This document shows positions 33,854-47,582 of a DNA stretch of 64,000 bases, in pieces. The notes under the pieces were generated by a model. It saw nothing but the letters and a program-made list of their open reading frames with translations, was not told the DNA's origin and ran no database searches. Source of the DNA: Cephalopachus bancanus (Eukaryota; Chordata; Mammalia; Primates; Tarsiidae); NCBI GenBank assembly GCA_027257055.1, contig JAPVLO010000575.1, forward strand, positions 310,001 to 374,000, given 5' to 3'. The first letter of the stretch is position 1, and each line of letters opens with the position of its first letter. The position numbers were made by a program, and so were the translations under genes.

Positions 33854-33922
33854 TGGCTCCAGGACATCTATGGCATTTCTTTCTTTCTGTTTTCTTTCCT
33901 TTTTTAAACTCTGTTTATTTGT

Positions 33923-34215
33923 TTATTTCGAGTCAGGGTCTCGCTCTGTCACCCAGGTTGGAGAGGTACAGTGACTTCATCACGGCTCGCCCCAGCCTTG
34001 ATCTCCCTGGGCTCAGGAGATCCTTGCATCTCAGCCTCATGAAGAGCTGGGACTGTCGGGATGTGCCACCACACCTGGCTGTTTTTGTTTTTTTGTAGAG
34101 ACGAGGTCTCACTGTGTTTCCTAGGCTGATCTTGAACTCCTGGGCTAAAGCAGTCCTTTCACCTCGTCCTTCCAAAGTACTGGGATTACAGGCATGAGCC
34201 ACCGTTCCCAGCCTG
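33923..34215 (-). repeat. Alu (older)
   Basis: Antisense, GAGTCAGGGTCTCGCTC type. Confidence 0.85.
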
Positions 34216-35484
34216 TGCCGTTTCTTATTAGACTTCCCTCCCTACCCTTTTGAAATTCCCTTAGTGTTAGAGGACATTTACTTTAAGAGTAAGAGAATAA
34301 ATCTTTAGAGACTTTTAGTATTCTATGTGTTCTGAAAATACCAGCCAACTAAATTGGAAGTTAATATCCCAATTACAGGGTGTTCTTGTAATGAAAAATG
34401 TGTACAAAGTGAAAACATATTCTCCAAATTTAAGCAAATAGAAGCCATGTATGTCCTGATGGATTTTGTATGAAAAAGCAGCATCAGAAGCTATTGGGAT
34501 ATTTAAGTGAGGGAGAAAAATGTTATGTTGTAAAACTAAATAATATATAAGACTAAATCTAGAAGCGGAGACCAAGCATTGATTATAACCTACTCAGATC
34601 TCATAAATTCACAGCTCAGAGCTGCCTGAGCTCCACAGAGTAAATGACATTTATTAGGGCTGAGCCTATCTTTGTGCTAGGATCAGAGGCAAGTTGTTTA
34701 CTATTCTCTGCAAAGCCTAATCCTTCCTCTTGAACATAATTTAAAAAAATTTTTTTCTGACACCGGTGACAACCTGTCACTGGTCTCTTCTGGCCTGCCT
34801 ATTTTTTTTTTCTTTCTGATTAGCATTAAGTTCTGTACCCTAAAACCTTAGACCCTTGTATTCAAACCTGACTGAATTACCTCGCTTGGGAATGGACAAT
34901 AAAGATGCCCTTTCTGGGAAGTCTGTTTCATGAAAGACTGGCAGACTTTAGAGAGAGGAGTGCAGACCTGGCGGCCAGGAAGACCCAGGTTCCGATTTCA
35001 TGTCCGACAGCAGCCTTTGTGGCCTCTGCCAAGTAACTTTCATACTTTGGTGGCTTTTTTTTCCTTTTTCTTAGAAAGGTGACCACTGGCCCGATGATTC
35101 CGACAGGTTGTCATGAACTTGTCTGCTGCTCCCATGGATGTGAGTCAGTAACATTGTCTGAGCTTCACAAATTGTCCTAAAGCAAATGCCCTTGCAAAAC
35201 CACCACTCTGGTCAGGAAGTAGAGCTTTCCCCGTCACCCCGGTAGCTCTTCCTTGTGTCCCATTCCAATCATCATTCCCTCTCTCCCTCCAAAAGTAGCT
35301 GCAGTCCGTCCTCGCGTTGCATGGTGTTGGGGTACTGTGAAAATGATAGTGCACACAACCCCTGATAAGCTGTGTTAATAATCAGTGGGGAGAATTGTGA
35401 TTGTTCTGGGACCTTTAAGCATTTTTGTCAAAACACTAAAATCTCTTTTAATGTCTAATTGTGTAAGGAAGTGAAATACAGTAA
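34216..35484. other. unique sequence with a possible MIR
   Basis: Mostly AT-rich, no recognisable gene. 34,955-35,085 (GACCTGGCGGCCAGGAAG, CCCAGGTTCCGATTTCATG, TCTGCCAAGTAACTTTC) follows the order of a MIR SINE core, weakly. Confidence 0.4.
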
Positions 35485-35487
35485 AAT

Positions 35488-35783
35488 TTTTTTTTTTTTT
35501 TTTGAGTTGGAGTCTCACTCAGTCGCCCAGACTGGAGCGCAGTGGCCGCTGCCGGCCACCGCAGCCTCGACCCGCTGGGCTCCGGCGATCCTGCCGCCTC
35601 AGCCTTCCGAGTAGCCGGAATTACAGGCATGCGCTACCACGCCCGGCTGATTTTTTGATTGATTGTAGAGATGAGGTCTCGCCAAGTTGCCCAGGCGGGT
35701 CTCGAACCTGCGGGCTCAGGCAATCCACTCACCTCAGCCTCCCAAAGGCAAGGGATTACAGGCTGAGTCACTGAGCCCGGCTT
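35488..35783 (-). repeat. Alu, intermediate subfamily
   Basis: Antisense, near consensus. Confidence 0.95.
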
Positions 35784-35802
35784 TTTTCTCTCTTCTTTCC
35801 TT

Positions 35803-35995
35803 TTTTTTGTTGGTCAGTCGGGATCTCACTCTGTCACCTAGGCTGGAGTGCAGTGACACACAGTCTTGATCTCCAGGGATCGGGTGATCTTCTGCCTCAG
35901 CCTCCCAAGTAGCTGTGATTATAGGCACATGACACTGTGGCCAGATAATTTTTGGATTTTTTGTAGAGATGAAGTCTCTCTATGTTGCCCTAGCC
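35803..35995 (-). repeat. Alu fragment, both arms incomplete
   Basis: Antisense right arm with a deletion (CACACAGTCTTGATCTCC) and the first part of the left arm. Confidence 0.75.
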
Positions 35996-36119
35996 TGACT
36001 GTATAAGCTTACAAATGTATTGTAGTTTGTTTGAACTTCACGTGGATGCAGAAATGAATGCAACATTCAGTCCCGACTCTTGTGAATGGAGTATTAGAGA
36101 TAATGTTCTTGGATTTCTT

Positions 36120-36417
36120 GTTTTTTTTTTTTCTTTTTGAGTTGGCGTCTCACTCCGTCACCCAGACTGGAGTGCAGTGGCCGCTCCCGGCCACCACAGC
36201 CTCGACCTGCTGGGCTCTGGCGATCCTTCCGCCTCAGCCTTCCGAGTAGCTGGAACTACGGGCGCGCTACCACGCCCGGCTAATTTTTGATTTTATGTAG
36301 AGATGACGTCTCACCAAGTTGCCCAGGCGGGTCACGAACCCGCGGGCTCAGGCAATCCACTCACCTCAGCCTCCCAAAGTGCTGGGATTACAGGCTGAGC
36401 CACCGAGCCCGGCTATA
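36120..36417 (-). repeat. Alu, intermediate subfamily
   Basis: Antisense; perfect target duplication TTCTTGGATTTCTT at 36,106-36,119 and 36,418-36,431. Confidence 0.95.
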
Positions 36418-36431
36418 TTCTTGGATTTCTT

Positions 36432-37190
36432 TACATCTCTGGATTTTTGTCTAATAAATTGAGTGGTTGTCATGCTGTTTCATACAATGCATACCATAAA
36501 AATATAACCAAGAATGATTATACTATGTCCTACCTCCTTCCATAAGCTCATCAGAGGTGACCAGTGCTAGTTTTAAAAGTGAAGTACATTTACAGCGTTT
36601 GTGTTCTTTTGGGATTAGGCTGTTTTGCAGAGTTAAAGTTACTGAAATTTATTTGTGGCAGAGATGGTGAATAATAAATAGTTTTTTCCAGACATGTAAT
36701 ACAAGCTCCCTGTTGGCTTCTATCTGTCTGCCTTAGAAACAAAGACATCTCTGTGCTGCAGGAGAGAGACCTGGTGTGAAGTGACCCTGACTGGTAAATG
36801 CTAGAGAGTACAGTCCTAACCCAAACTGGATGCAGAATCACAGTGACTTTTTTTTTATATATATATATTTTTAATCCCTCCCCTCCCCACAGTGACTTAT
36901 GATAACGAAATCGCTTATGAAATACCAATCTCCTCTTAAATCCTGATCTCAGTGGGTCCACATATCTGCATTCTGTCTTTCCTATTTAATATATTGCATT
37001 TTGTTTTAGAGGCAGACAGGGTCTGCTGGATCAGACAATGAACTATTGTCTTTGGGCAATTCCCCTAATAGACTTTTAGTTGTAACAAATCTCAAGTTAT
37101 TGGAGCCCTTTATTTATTTTTCAAGATGTTTTAAAATATAGAAAAGTACATGAGTAACCCTATGTATTTGACCACCAAGATGAATTCTTA
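36432..37190. other. unique AT-rich sequence
   Basis: A 123-codon minus frame (36,590-36,961) shows no known domain and reads through a low-complexity TATATA stretch; not called as a gene. Confidence 0.4.
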
Positions 37191-37215
37191 GTATGTATGT
37201 ATGTATGTATGTATA
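37191..37215. repeat. (GTAT)n microsatellite
   Basis: Six tandem GTAT units directly before an Alu left arm. Confidence 0.85.
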
Positions 37216-37487
37216 GAGGCGAGGTCTCGCTATGTTGCCTAGGCTGGCCTCGAACTCCTGAGCTCAAGCAATCCTTCTGCCTCTGCCTCCACAACTACTG
37301 GGATTACAGGCATGAGCCACCACACCCGGCCAGTTTTTAGGTTTTTTTTTTTTTTTTTAATTTATTGTAGAGATGAGGTCTTGTCAAGTTGTCCAGGCTG
37401 GTCTTGAACACCTGAGCTCAAGCAATCCTCTTGCCTTGACCTCCCAAAGTGCTGGGATTACAGGCTTGAGCCACTGTGCCTGGCTTA
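37216..37487 (-). repeat. two Alu left-arm fragments
   Basis: Antisense left arms 37,216-37,332 and 37,338-37,487 in tandem. Confidence 0.8.
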
Positions 37488-37860
37488 GTTTTTAGTTTTT
37501 TATTATCTTCCTGATGGGGACTTGGTTTCCTGCTTTGTAGAATGTTATGCTCAGCAGGACTTTGAACTTGTGTGAAACAGTACTAGAAAAGCGAAGAACA
37601 TTGATCCTGCCTGAGACCAGCTTTTGTTTATAGCTGTAGCTCCTAACTTTATTGCAGTGCTTTGTAAACTCACCAGAATTTGTACTTCACATTAGTGATA
37701 AACCAAATCATTTACTTCTAGGGCAGTCTGGGGCTTTAAGTATAATTGGCTGCTTCCCTCCCCATCTTCAAATGGTTATAAGATATATTCTGTCAAACCC
37801 ATTTTAGACTGAGGAAGAAGAGAAACAGAAATTGATCGTCTACCTCTTTTTAAAAATGAT
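37488..37860. other. unique spacer
   Basis: Nothing recognised. Confidence 0.35.
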
Positions 37861-37861
37861 C

Positions 37862-38140
37862 CTGGCCTTTCTCCTATAAACCCAGCACTTTGGGAGGCGG
37901 AGGCAAGAGGATTACCTGATCCCAGGGGTCTGAGACCAGCCTGGGCAAAATGGCAAGACTTTGTCTCTACAATAAATAAAAAAATTAGCCAGGCCTGGTG
38001 GCACATGCCTGTAGTGCCAGCTACTTGGAAGGCTGAGGCAGAAGGTCTCACCTGAGCCCAGCAGGTCGAGGCTGTAGTGGTAGTGAGTGTGCTACTACAC
38101 TCCAGCCTGGGTGACAGAGTAAATCTTCAATTAAAAAAAA
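37862..38140 (+). repeat. Alu (dimeric), 5' end missing
   Basis: Sense copy, from CCTATAAACCCAGCACTTTG. Confidence 0.85.
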
Positions 38141-38319
38141 AAATCCTTCCCCCTCCACCTAGAGGACTTGGATAATTCTGAAATGCCAACAGCTTGGTGT
38201 GGTGGAGTTTTGTTATTCATTGTCCTTAGTGCTTTCACAGCCTTTGCTTCTGGGAAATTTTCTTCTATCATTGCCTTGACTGTTCCCCAATTCTCTTTTC
38301 CTCGTTTCTTGTTGAAGCT

Positions 38320-38886
38320 GTCTTTTTTTCTGTTTCTGAGTTGCGGTTTTACTCTGTCACCTAGGCTGAAGTTCTATGCATGATCATGGCTGACTGCAGC
38401 GTCAACCTTCTGGGCTTAGGCGATCCTTCCTCCTCAGCAATCCAAGTAGCTGGGACTGCAGGTGTGCGACAGCCACTACGCCTAGCAAATTTTTTTTTTT
38501 TTTTTTTTGAGTAGGAGTCTCACTCTGTCGCCCAGGCTGGAGGGCAATGGCACGTCACTGCCACCGCAGCCTTGACCTTCTGGGCTCAGGCAATTCTTCC
38601 ACCCCAACCTTCCAAGTAGCTGGAACTACAGGCATGTGCCACTATGCCTGGCTAATTTTTCTTGATTTATTGTAGAGATGAGGTCTTGCCAAATTGCCCA
38701 GGATGGTCTTGAATCCGTGGGCTCAGGCAATCCTCTCACCTCGGCCTCCCAAAGTGCTGGGATTATATGCATGAGCCACCGCGTCTGGCCACATTTTAAA
38801 ATTTTTTTGTAGAGACGAGATCTTTTTACGTTGTTCAGGCCAGAATTGATCCTGAACTCAAGCAATCTTCCTGCCTCAGCCTCCCT
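38320..38886 (-). repeat. Alu block: right arm, full dimer, left arm
   Basis: 38,320-38,491 right arm, 38,492-38,790 full copy inserted at its poly-T/linker, 38,795-38,886 matching left arm with a deletion. The outer two pieces look like one older Alu split by the middle one. Confidence 0.8.
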
Positions 38887-38985
38887 CTTTAAAAATTTTG
38901 ATATTGAACTTATTGGATTAAACCTCTTTTTTTGCTTAACTTTTTTTCTCCATTTCTGTCTGTCCTACTTCCTGGGAGATTTTCT

Positions 38986-39265
38986 TTCTTTTTTTTTTTT
39001 TTTGAGTTGGAGTCTCACTCTGTCACCCAGGCTGTAGAGACACACTCATGCCATCGCAGCCTTGACCTGCTGGGTTCAGGCAATCCTTCTGTCTCAGTCT
39101 TCCAAGTAGCTGGAACTACAGATGTGCCTCACCATGCCTGGCTAATTTTTCTTGATTTATTGTAGAGACGAGGTCTTGCCAAGTTGCCCAGGTGGACACA
39201 GGCAATCCTCTCGCCTCAGTCTCCCAAAGTGCTGGGATAACAGACTTGAGCCATTGCACCCAGCA
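38986..39265 (-). repeat. Alu (dimeric)
   Basis: Antisense, diverged; small deletions in both arms. Confidence 0.9.
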
Positions 39266-39834
39266 AGATTTTCTTAACTTACAGTTTCTCTACTGAATTT
39301 TTAAACATTTTGTCAATAACAATTTTATTTCTAAGAACTCTCGTTCTCTGATTTCTTTTTCTATTTTATGTACTTGAGTTCTTATATTATTTTTCCATTT
39401 TAACTTGTTGTATAATTCTTTAATCTCGCTGAGTATACTAATTCAAGTTTTATTCTGTTTTGTTTTTAAGTTCTTGTCTGTTAATAGTATTAGCTCTGTT
39501 TCTTTTAGGGTTACTTCTTTTGAGTGTACCATGGTCTTTCCCTTTCATTTGGGAAACTTTCCTTGAGTGTCTAGTGAATGTCTAGTGACACCTAGTGATC
39601 CTGGGTTGTCTGATCATGTTGAAGAATAAAAGGCAATTGAAAGCTTTTGAGTACTATGAGGCATTTTGTCTTTCCCCCATCTTAAAGTATTTCTATATTG
39701 TCTAATACATATACTTTTTAAAGAAAAATATATAAGCTGTTTTGTAGCTTGTTTTTTGATTAAGTGTTTTGTGTGACCATTTTCTATGCCATTAACAATT
39801 TTTAAACATAGTTTTTTTGGGTAACTTTTATTTT
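39266..39834. other. AT-rich sequence, partly L1M-like
   Basis: T-rich sequence with no gene. Its last 120 bp, with 40,790-40,890 and 41,460-41,640, read like pieces of one older antisense L1M 3' region split by the younger L1 and Alus (inference). Confidence 0.35.
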
Positions 39835-40490
39835 AAATTAATTTTTTTAATTATTATAAAGATATGGGGCACAGTTCAGGGTTAGGTATACAAACTATTA
39901 TGCAGATTCCCTTGTTGATGAGGTGTGCCCCTCCCTCCCCTGGCAGTTTCCCACTACTGCTAATTCCTTTCTTATAGTATTATGATAATTGTTCAAGGTC
40001 CATTTATGAGTGAGAATGTATGATACTTTGCTCTTTGTTTCTGTGATAGATCACTGAGTATGATCGACTCTAACTCCATCCAAGTTGCTGTAAAGTCCAT
40101 ATGTTTGTCCTTCTTGATGGCTGTATAATATTCCATTGTGTATATGTACCACATTTTTTTTTATCCAATCCAGCTTCTATGGGCAGCATGGTTGGTTCCA
40201 TGTATTTGCTATTGTGAATAGAGCTGCAAGAAACTTACGTGTGTAGGTATCTTTTGTAAAATGATTTGAGTTCCTCCAGGTATATTCCCAATAGGGGAAT
40301 TGCTGGGTCATATGGAAGGTCAATTTCTTTCAGAAATCACCACACTGTCTTCCAAGTCACCAGCATCTGTTTTTGCTTGTTTTATTAATGATGGCCAATC
40401 TTACTGGGGTTAAGTGGCATCTCGATGTGGTTTTGATGTGCATTTCTCTGATGATGAGTGAGGCTGAGCCCTTTTTCATACAAACATAGG
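39835..40490 (-). mobile_element. L1 3' UTR and 3' end
   Basis: Antisense to the plus strand. Blocks include AAGATATGGGGCACAG, GGTTAGGTATACAAAC, GGCTGTATAATATTCCATTG, GTGTATATGTACCACA, TTGCTGGGTCATATGG and TGATGTGCATTTCTCTGATG, typical of L1. 5'-truncated, about 650 bp, without usable coding sequence. Same terminal type as the copies at 0.45 and 29.5 kb. Confidence 0.85.
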
Positions 40491-40493
40491 TTT

Positions 40494-40783
40494 TGTTTTG
40501 TTTTGTTTTTTGAGTTGGAGTCTCACTCCATCACCCAGCCTGGAGTGCAGCGGTACGCTCCCAGCCACTGCAGCCTCGACCTGCTGGGCTCCAGTGATCC
40601 TTCTGCCTCAGCCTTCCTTTCTAGGTGTGCTCTAACACGTCTGGCTAATTTTTGATTTATTGTAGAGACGAGGTCTCACCAAGTTGCTCGGGCGGGTCAC
40701 GAACCCACGGGTTCAAGCAATCCATTTGCCTCGGCCTCCTAAAGTGCTGGGATTACAGACTGAGCCACCGAGCCTGGCCCAAA
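40494..40783 (-). repeat. Alu with internal deletion
   Basis: Antisense; part of the right arm is missing (GCCTTCCTTTCTAGGTGTGC). Confidence 0.9.
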
Positions 40784-40894
40784 CATAGTTTTTAATAACT
40801 GCTAAATATTTTATCATATGGATAGACGATAATTTTATTGGTTTCTTATTATTGCACAGGAATCATCTGGATTGTCATTAAAAAAATACTACTA

Positions 40895-42458
<1,564 letters not shown>

Positions 42459-42752
42459 TCTTTTTTTTTTATTTTTGAGTTGGAGTCTCACTCTGTCGCC
42501 CAGAATGGAGTGCAGTGGCCGCTCCCGGCCACCGCAGCCTCGCCCTGCTGGGCTCCGGCCATCCTTCCGCCTCAGCCTTCTAAGTAGCCGGAACTACAGG
42601 CACGCGCTACCACGCCCGGCTGAGTTTTTGATTTATTGTAGAGATGAGGTCTCGCTGCCCAGGCGGGTCTCGAACCCGCGGGCTCAGGCAATCCACTCAC
42701 CTCAGCCTCCCAAAGGCGCGGGATTGCAGGCTGAGCCACCGAGCCCGGCTAA
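42459..42752 (-). repeat. Alu, short-left-arm subfamily
   Basis: Antisense near-consensus copy. Confidence 0.95.
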
Positions 42753-42882
42753 CAGATACTTCTTGTGTCTATTTTAATTTTGAAATTGTCACCTTCTTAT
42801 AAATGATCAATTTGTAAGACATCTTTATGTAGAAAAGCTGTAGATTGACTTAATTTTTTTCCCAAGGAAATTAGACACTGTC

Positions 42883-43170
42883 CTGCACCTGTAGTCCCAG
42901 CTACTTGGGAGGCTGAGGAGAGAGGATCACTTGGGTTCTGGAGTTTGAGTCCAGCTTGAGCAACATAGCAAGATCCTGTCTCTTAAAAAAAAAAAAAAAA
43001 GAGGCCAGTGCTGTGGCTCAGCCTGTAATCCCAGCACTTTGGGAGGCCAAGATGAGAGGACTGCAATTTGGTGAGACCTCATCTCTACAATGAATCAAAA
43101 AACAAGCTGGGTGTGGAAGCGTGTGCCTGTAGTTCAGGCCTTCCAAAGTGCCGGGATTACAGGCTGAGCA
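42883..43170 (+). repeat. two rearranged Alu fragments
   Basis: 42,883-43,001: a right arm start running into a left-arm-type 3' half and poly-A. 43,003-43,170: left arm with a deletion, then a jump to CAAAGTGCCGGGATTAC, i.e. an antisense piece appended to a sense one. Confidence 0.75.
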
Positions 43171-43879
43171 AAATTCTTAATGCAGAAACATTGAGAGCAT
43201 GACCTTGTATAACCAGCTCAACTTTGTCTTGAGCATGTTTACAGAGGTTGTAGATGTCAGATGTCTCGTACTAGTTTACCGGGGTGGTAGATGTCAGATG
43301 GCTTTTACTATATACAGACTCCTGTGACGATGCTTTTCATATCACTACTCGCTGCCGCCATTTAGATTCACAACTTTCGCTCATATATCTCTGCCATGTT
43401 AGCTTTTTCACTGGCCTTTCCCTGCCTCCGGGGTCAAATCTCTGCAATCTGTAAGTCTAACGAGCAGTCACTGGGTTTTAATACGTCCAGAGCTCTGTGA
43501 GGAGTGGTCACTGCACTGCACACCCTTCTAACATTCCTACTGAGTCAGGATCAAAGTCCTTACCCGCTTCAAGCCTCCTGACCACATGCTCCAGCTTAAT
43601 TTTGTAGTCTCCTCGCTTGTTCCCTCTTGACCCAAACTTGTTATGTTGATCTGCGCGGTCGTCTGTGTTTTGAGCGGGGGGCACTTTTTTTACCACCCCT
43701 CTCTGCGCAGAGAAATCTGACCTCCTTGGAAGCCGAGATGACACCGTCCTTTCCAGCATTCTTTCTACATCCTGCCAGCTGGCAGTGTGCCTCTGCACCC
43801 TCTAACTTTGCTGTCACTCATCCGGAACTATTTTTACACTTGTGGACCCGTATCACTCTAGCCTGAGGGTGGGAACCAA
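43171..43879. other. unique sequence left of the minisatellite
   Basis: Moderate CpG (CGCGGTCGTC near 43,655). A 96-codon minus frame and a 79-codon plus frame have no recognised domains. Not assignable. Confidence 0.4.
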
Positions 43880-46800
43880 CGCACACCCTCAGCCCTCACA
43901 CCCTCAGCCCTCACACCCTCAGGCCTCACACCCTCAGCCCTCACACCCTCAGCCCTCAGCCCTCACACCCTCAGCCCTCACACCCTCAGCCCTCAGCCCT
44001 CACACCCTCAGCCCTCACACCCTCAGCCTCACCCTCAGCCCTCACACCCTCAGCCTCACCCTCAGCCCTCACACCCTCAGCCCTCACACCCGCAGCCCTC
44101 AGCCCTCCCACCCTCAGCCCTCACACCCTCAGCCCTCAGCCCTCACACCCTCAGCCCTCACACCCTCAGCCCTCACACCCTCAGCCCTCACACCCTCAGC
44201 CTCACCCTCAGCCCTCACACCCTCAGCCCTCACACCCTCAGCCCTCAGCCCTCACACCCTCAGCCCTCACACCCTCAGCCCTCACACCCCCAGCCTCACC
44301 CTCAGCCCTCACACCCTCAGCCCTCACACCCTCAGCCTCACCCTCAGCCCTCACACCCTCAGCCCTCACACCCTCAGCCCTCAGCCCTCACACCCTCAGC
44401 CCTCACACCCTCAGCCCTCAGCCCTCACACCCTCAGCCCTCACACCCTCAGCCTCAGCCCTCACACCCTCAGCCCTCAGCCCTCACACCCTCAGCCCTCA
44501 CACCTCAGCCCTCACCCTCACACCTCAGCCCTCACACCCTCAGCCTCACCCTCAGCCCTCACACCCTCAGCCCTCACACCCTCAGCCCTCACACCCTCAG
44601 CCCTCACACCCCCAGCCTCACCCTCAGCCCTCACACCCTCAGCCCTCAGCCCTCACACCTCAGCCCTCACACCCTCAGCCCTCACACCCTCAGCCTCACC
44701 CTCAGCCCTCACACCCTCAGCCCTCACACCCTCAGCCCTCACACCTCAGCCTCACCCTCAGCCCTCACACCCTCAGCCCTCACACCCTCAGCCTCACCCT
44801 CAGCCCTCACCCTCAGCCTCACACCTCAGCCCTCAGCCCTCACACCCTCAGCCCTCACACCCTCAGCCCTCACCCTCACCCTCAGCCCTCACACCCTCAG
44901 CCCTCCACCCTCAGCCTCACCCTCAGCCCTCACACCCTCAGCCCTCACACCCTCAGCCCTCACACCTCCACCCTCAGCCCTCACACCCTCAGCCCAGCCC
45001 TCACACCTCAGCCCTCACACCCTCAGCCCTCAGCCCTCACCTCACCCTCAGCCCTCACACCCTCAGCCCTCACACCCTCAGCCCTCACACCCTCAGCCTC
45101 ACCCTCAGCCCTCACACCCTCAGCCCTCACCTCACACCCTCAGCCCTCACACCCTCAGCCCTCACACCCTCAGCCCTCACCCTCAGCCCTCACACCCTCA
45201 GCCCTCACACCCTCAGCCCTCACACCCTCAGCCTCACCCTCAGCCCTCACACCTCAGCCCTCACCCCTCAGCCCACCCTCAGCCCTCACACCTCAACGCT
45301 CACACCCTCACCCTCAGCCCTCACACCCTCAGCCCTCACACCCTCAGCCTCACACCCTCAGCCTCACCCTCAGCCCACCACCCTCAGCCCTCACACACCC
45401 TCAGCCTCACCCTCAGCCCTCACACCCTCAGCCCTCACACCCTCAGCCCTCACACCCTCAGCCCTCACACCCTCAGCCCTCACACCCTCACCTCACCTCA
45501 GCCCTCACACCCTCAGCCTCACACCCTCAGCCCTCACCCTCACCCTCACCTCACCTCAGCCCTCACACCTCAGCCCTCACACCCTCAGCCCTCAGCCCTC
45601 ACACCCTCAGCCTCACCCTCAGCCCTCACACCCTCAGCCCTCACACCCTCAGCCTCACCCTCACACCTCACACCCTCAGCACCCTCAGCCTCACCCTCAG
45701 CCCTCACACCCTCAGCCCTCACACCCTCAGCCCTCCACCCTCAGCCCTCACACCCTCAGCCTCACCCTCACACCCTCAGCCCTCACACCCTCAGCCTCAC
45801 CCTCAGCCCTCACACCCTCAGCCCTACACACCCTCAGCCCTCACCCTCAGCCCTCACACCCTCAGCCCTCACACCCTCAGCCCTCACACCTCACCCTCAG
45901 CCCTCACACCCTCAGCCCTCACCCTCAGCCTCACCCTCAGCCCTCACACCCTCAGCCCTCACACCCTCAGCCCTCACCCTCACCCCTCAGCCCTCAGCCC
46001 TCACACCCTCAGCCCTCACTCAGCCCTCACACCCTCAGCCCTCACACCCTCAGCCCTCAGCCCTCACACCTCAGCCCTCACACCCTCAGCCCTCACACCT
46101 CAGCCTCACCCTCAGCCCTCACACCCTCAGCCCTCACACCCTCAGCCTCACCCTCACCCTCACACCCTCAGCCCTCACACCCTCACACCCTCAGCCCTCA
46201 CACCCTCAGCCCTCACAACCCTCAGCCCTCACCTCACCTCACACCCTCAGCCCTCACCCCTCACCCTCACACCCTCAGCCCTCACACCCTCAGCCCTCAC
46301 ACCCTCAGCCCTCACACCTCAGCCTCACCCTCAGCCCTCACACCCTCACCTCACACCTCAGCCCTCACCCTCACACCCTCAGCCCTCACACCCTCAGCCC
46401 TCACACCCTCAGCCTCACCCTCAGCCCTCACACCCTCAGCCCTCACACCCTCAGCCTCACCCTCAGCCTCACACCCTCACCAGCCCTCACAGCCCTCACC
46501 CTCAGCCTCACACCTCAGCCCTCACACCCTCAGCCCTCACACCCTCAGCCCTCAGCCTCACACCCACCCTCAGCCCTCACACCCTCAGCCCTCACAGCCC
46601 TCACACCCTCAGCCCTCACACCCTCAGCCTCACACCCTCAGCCCTCACACCTCAGCCTCACACCTCAGCCTCACCCTCAGCCCTCACACCCTCAGCCCTC
46701 ACACCCTCAGCCCTCACACCCTCAGCCTCACCCTCAGCCCTCACACCCTCAGCCCTCACACCCTCAGCCCTCAGCCCTCACACCCTCAGCCTCACCCTCA

Positions 46801-47432
46801 GCCCTCACACCCTCAGCCTCACACCTCAGCCCCACACCCTCAGCCCTCAGCACCCCACCCTCAGCCCTCACTCAGCCTCTACCCTCTGCCTCCAACCCTC
46901 AGCCCTCACAACCTACCTCACCCGCCCTCACCCTCAGCCCTCAACCTTCAGTCCCTCAGCCTCACACCTCACCCTCACACCTTTTTCATTCTCAGCAATT
47001 ACCTCAGCCTCACACCTCAGCACTTGACCCTCAGCCTCAGCCCTCAGCCCTCACACCCTCAGCCCTCACACCCTCAGCCCTCACACTCACCTCAGCCCTC
47101 ACACCCTCAGCCCTCACACCCCCAGCCTCACCCTCAGCCCTTACACCCTCAGCCCTCACCCTCAACCCTCAGCCCTCACACCCTCAGCCCTCACACCCTC
47201 AGCCCTCACACCCTCAGCCTCACCCTCAGCCTCACACCCTCAGCCCTCACACCTCAGCCCCCCTCACACCTCAGCCTCACCCTCAGCCTCACACCCCCCT
47301 CAGCCCTCACACCCTCAGCCCTCACACCCTCAGCCCTCAGCCCTCACACCCTCAGCCTCACCCTCAGCCCTCACACCCTCAGCCCTCACACCCTCAGCCC
47401 GCACACCCTCAGCCCTCACACCGCGCAGCCTG
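43880..47432. repeat. 3.5-kb C-rich minisatellite, CCCTCACACCCTCAG unit
   Basis: Tandem array of a 15-bp unit CCCTCACACCCTCAG, mixed with a 12-bp form CCTCACCCTCAG and 7-bp CCCTCAG additions, in irregular higher-order groups (one 12-mer followed by two to five 15-mers). The complementary strand is CTGAGGGTGTGAGGG, with a GGG run every 7-8 nt (G-quadruplex-prone) and many TGAGGG hexamers. A 1,061-codon open frame on the plus strand is a composition artefact: the 15-bp unit has no stop in any plus frame. 46,850-47,030 is a degenerate patch. No promoter or protein is implied. Confidence 0.95.
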
Positions 47433-47582
47433 CAGCCTGTACTCAGTCTTACTCCTCTTCTGGTTCTGTCCTTAATAACTTCCTCTATCTCCTATGGAAA
47501 AGCAACAGTGACCCCAAGGAACTCTGTCTTTACCCCAAATCCTTGTCCTGCTTCCGCCATCTCTCTCTCTCTTCTCTGCACA
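47433..47582. other. unique sequence right of the minisatellite
   Basis: CT-rich, possibly the decayed array edge; no gene. Confidence 0.35.

Noticed and set aside
43842..47027. 1,061-codon open frame (Pro/Ser/His/Leu repeats)
   Set aside because: It is the minisatellite translated; the 15-bp unit contains no stop in any plus frame, and indels of 3n+1/2 merely swap PSHPQ, PHTLS and LTPSA phases. No start context, splice signal or known protein.
43880..47432. CRISPR-like array
   Set aside because: The units are adjacent with no unique spacers, and this is primate nuclear DNA; it is a minisatellite.
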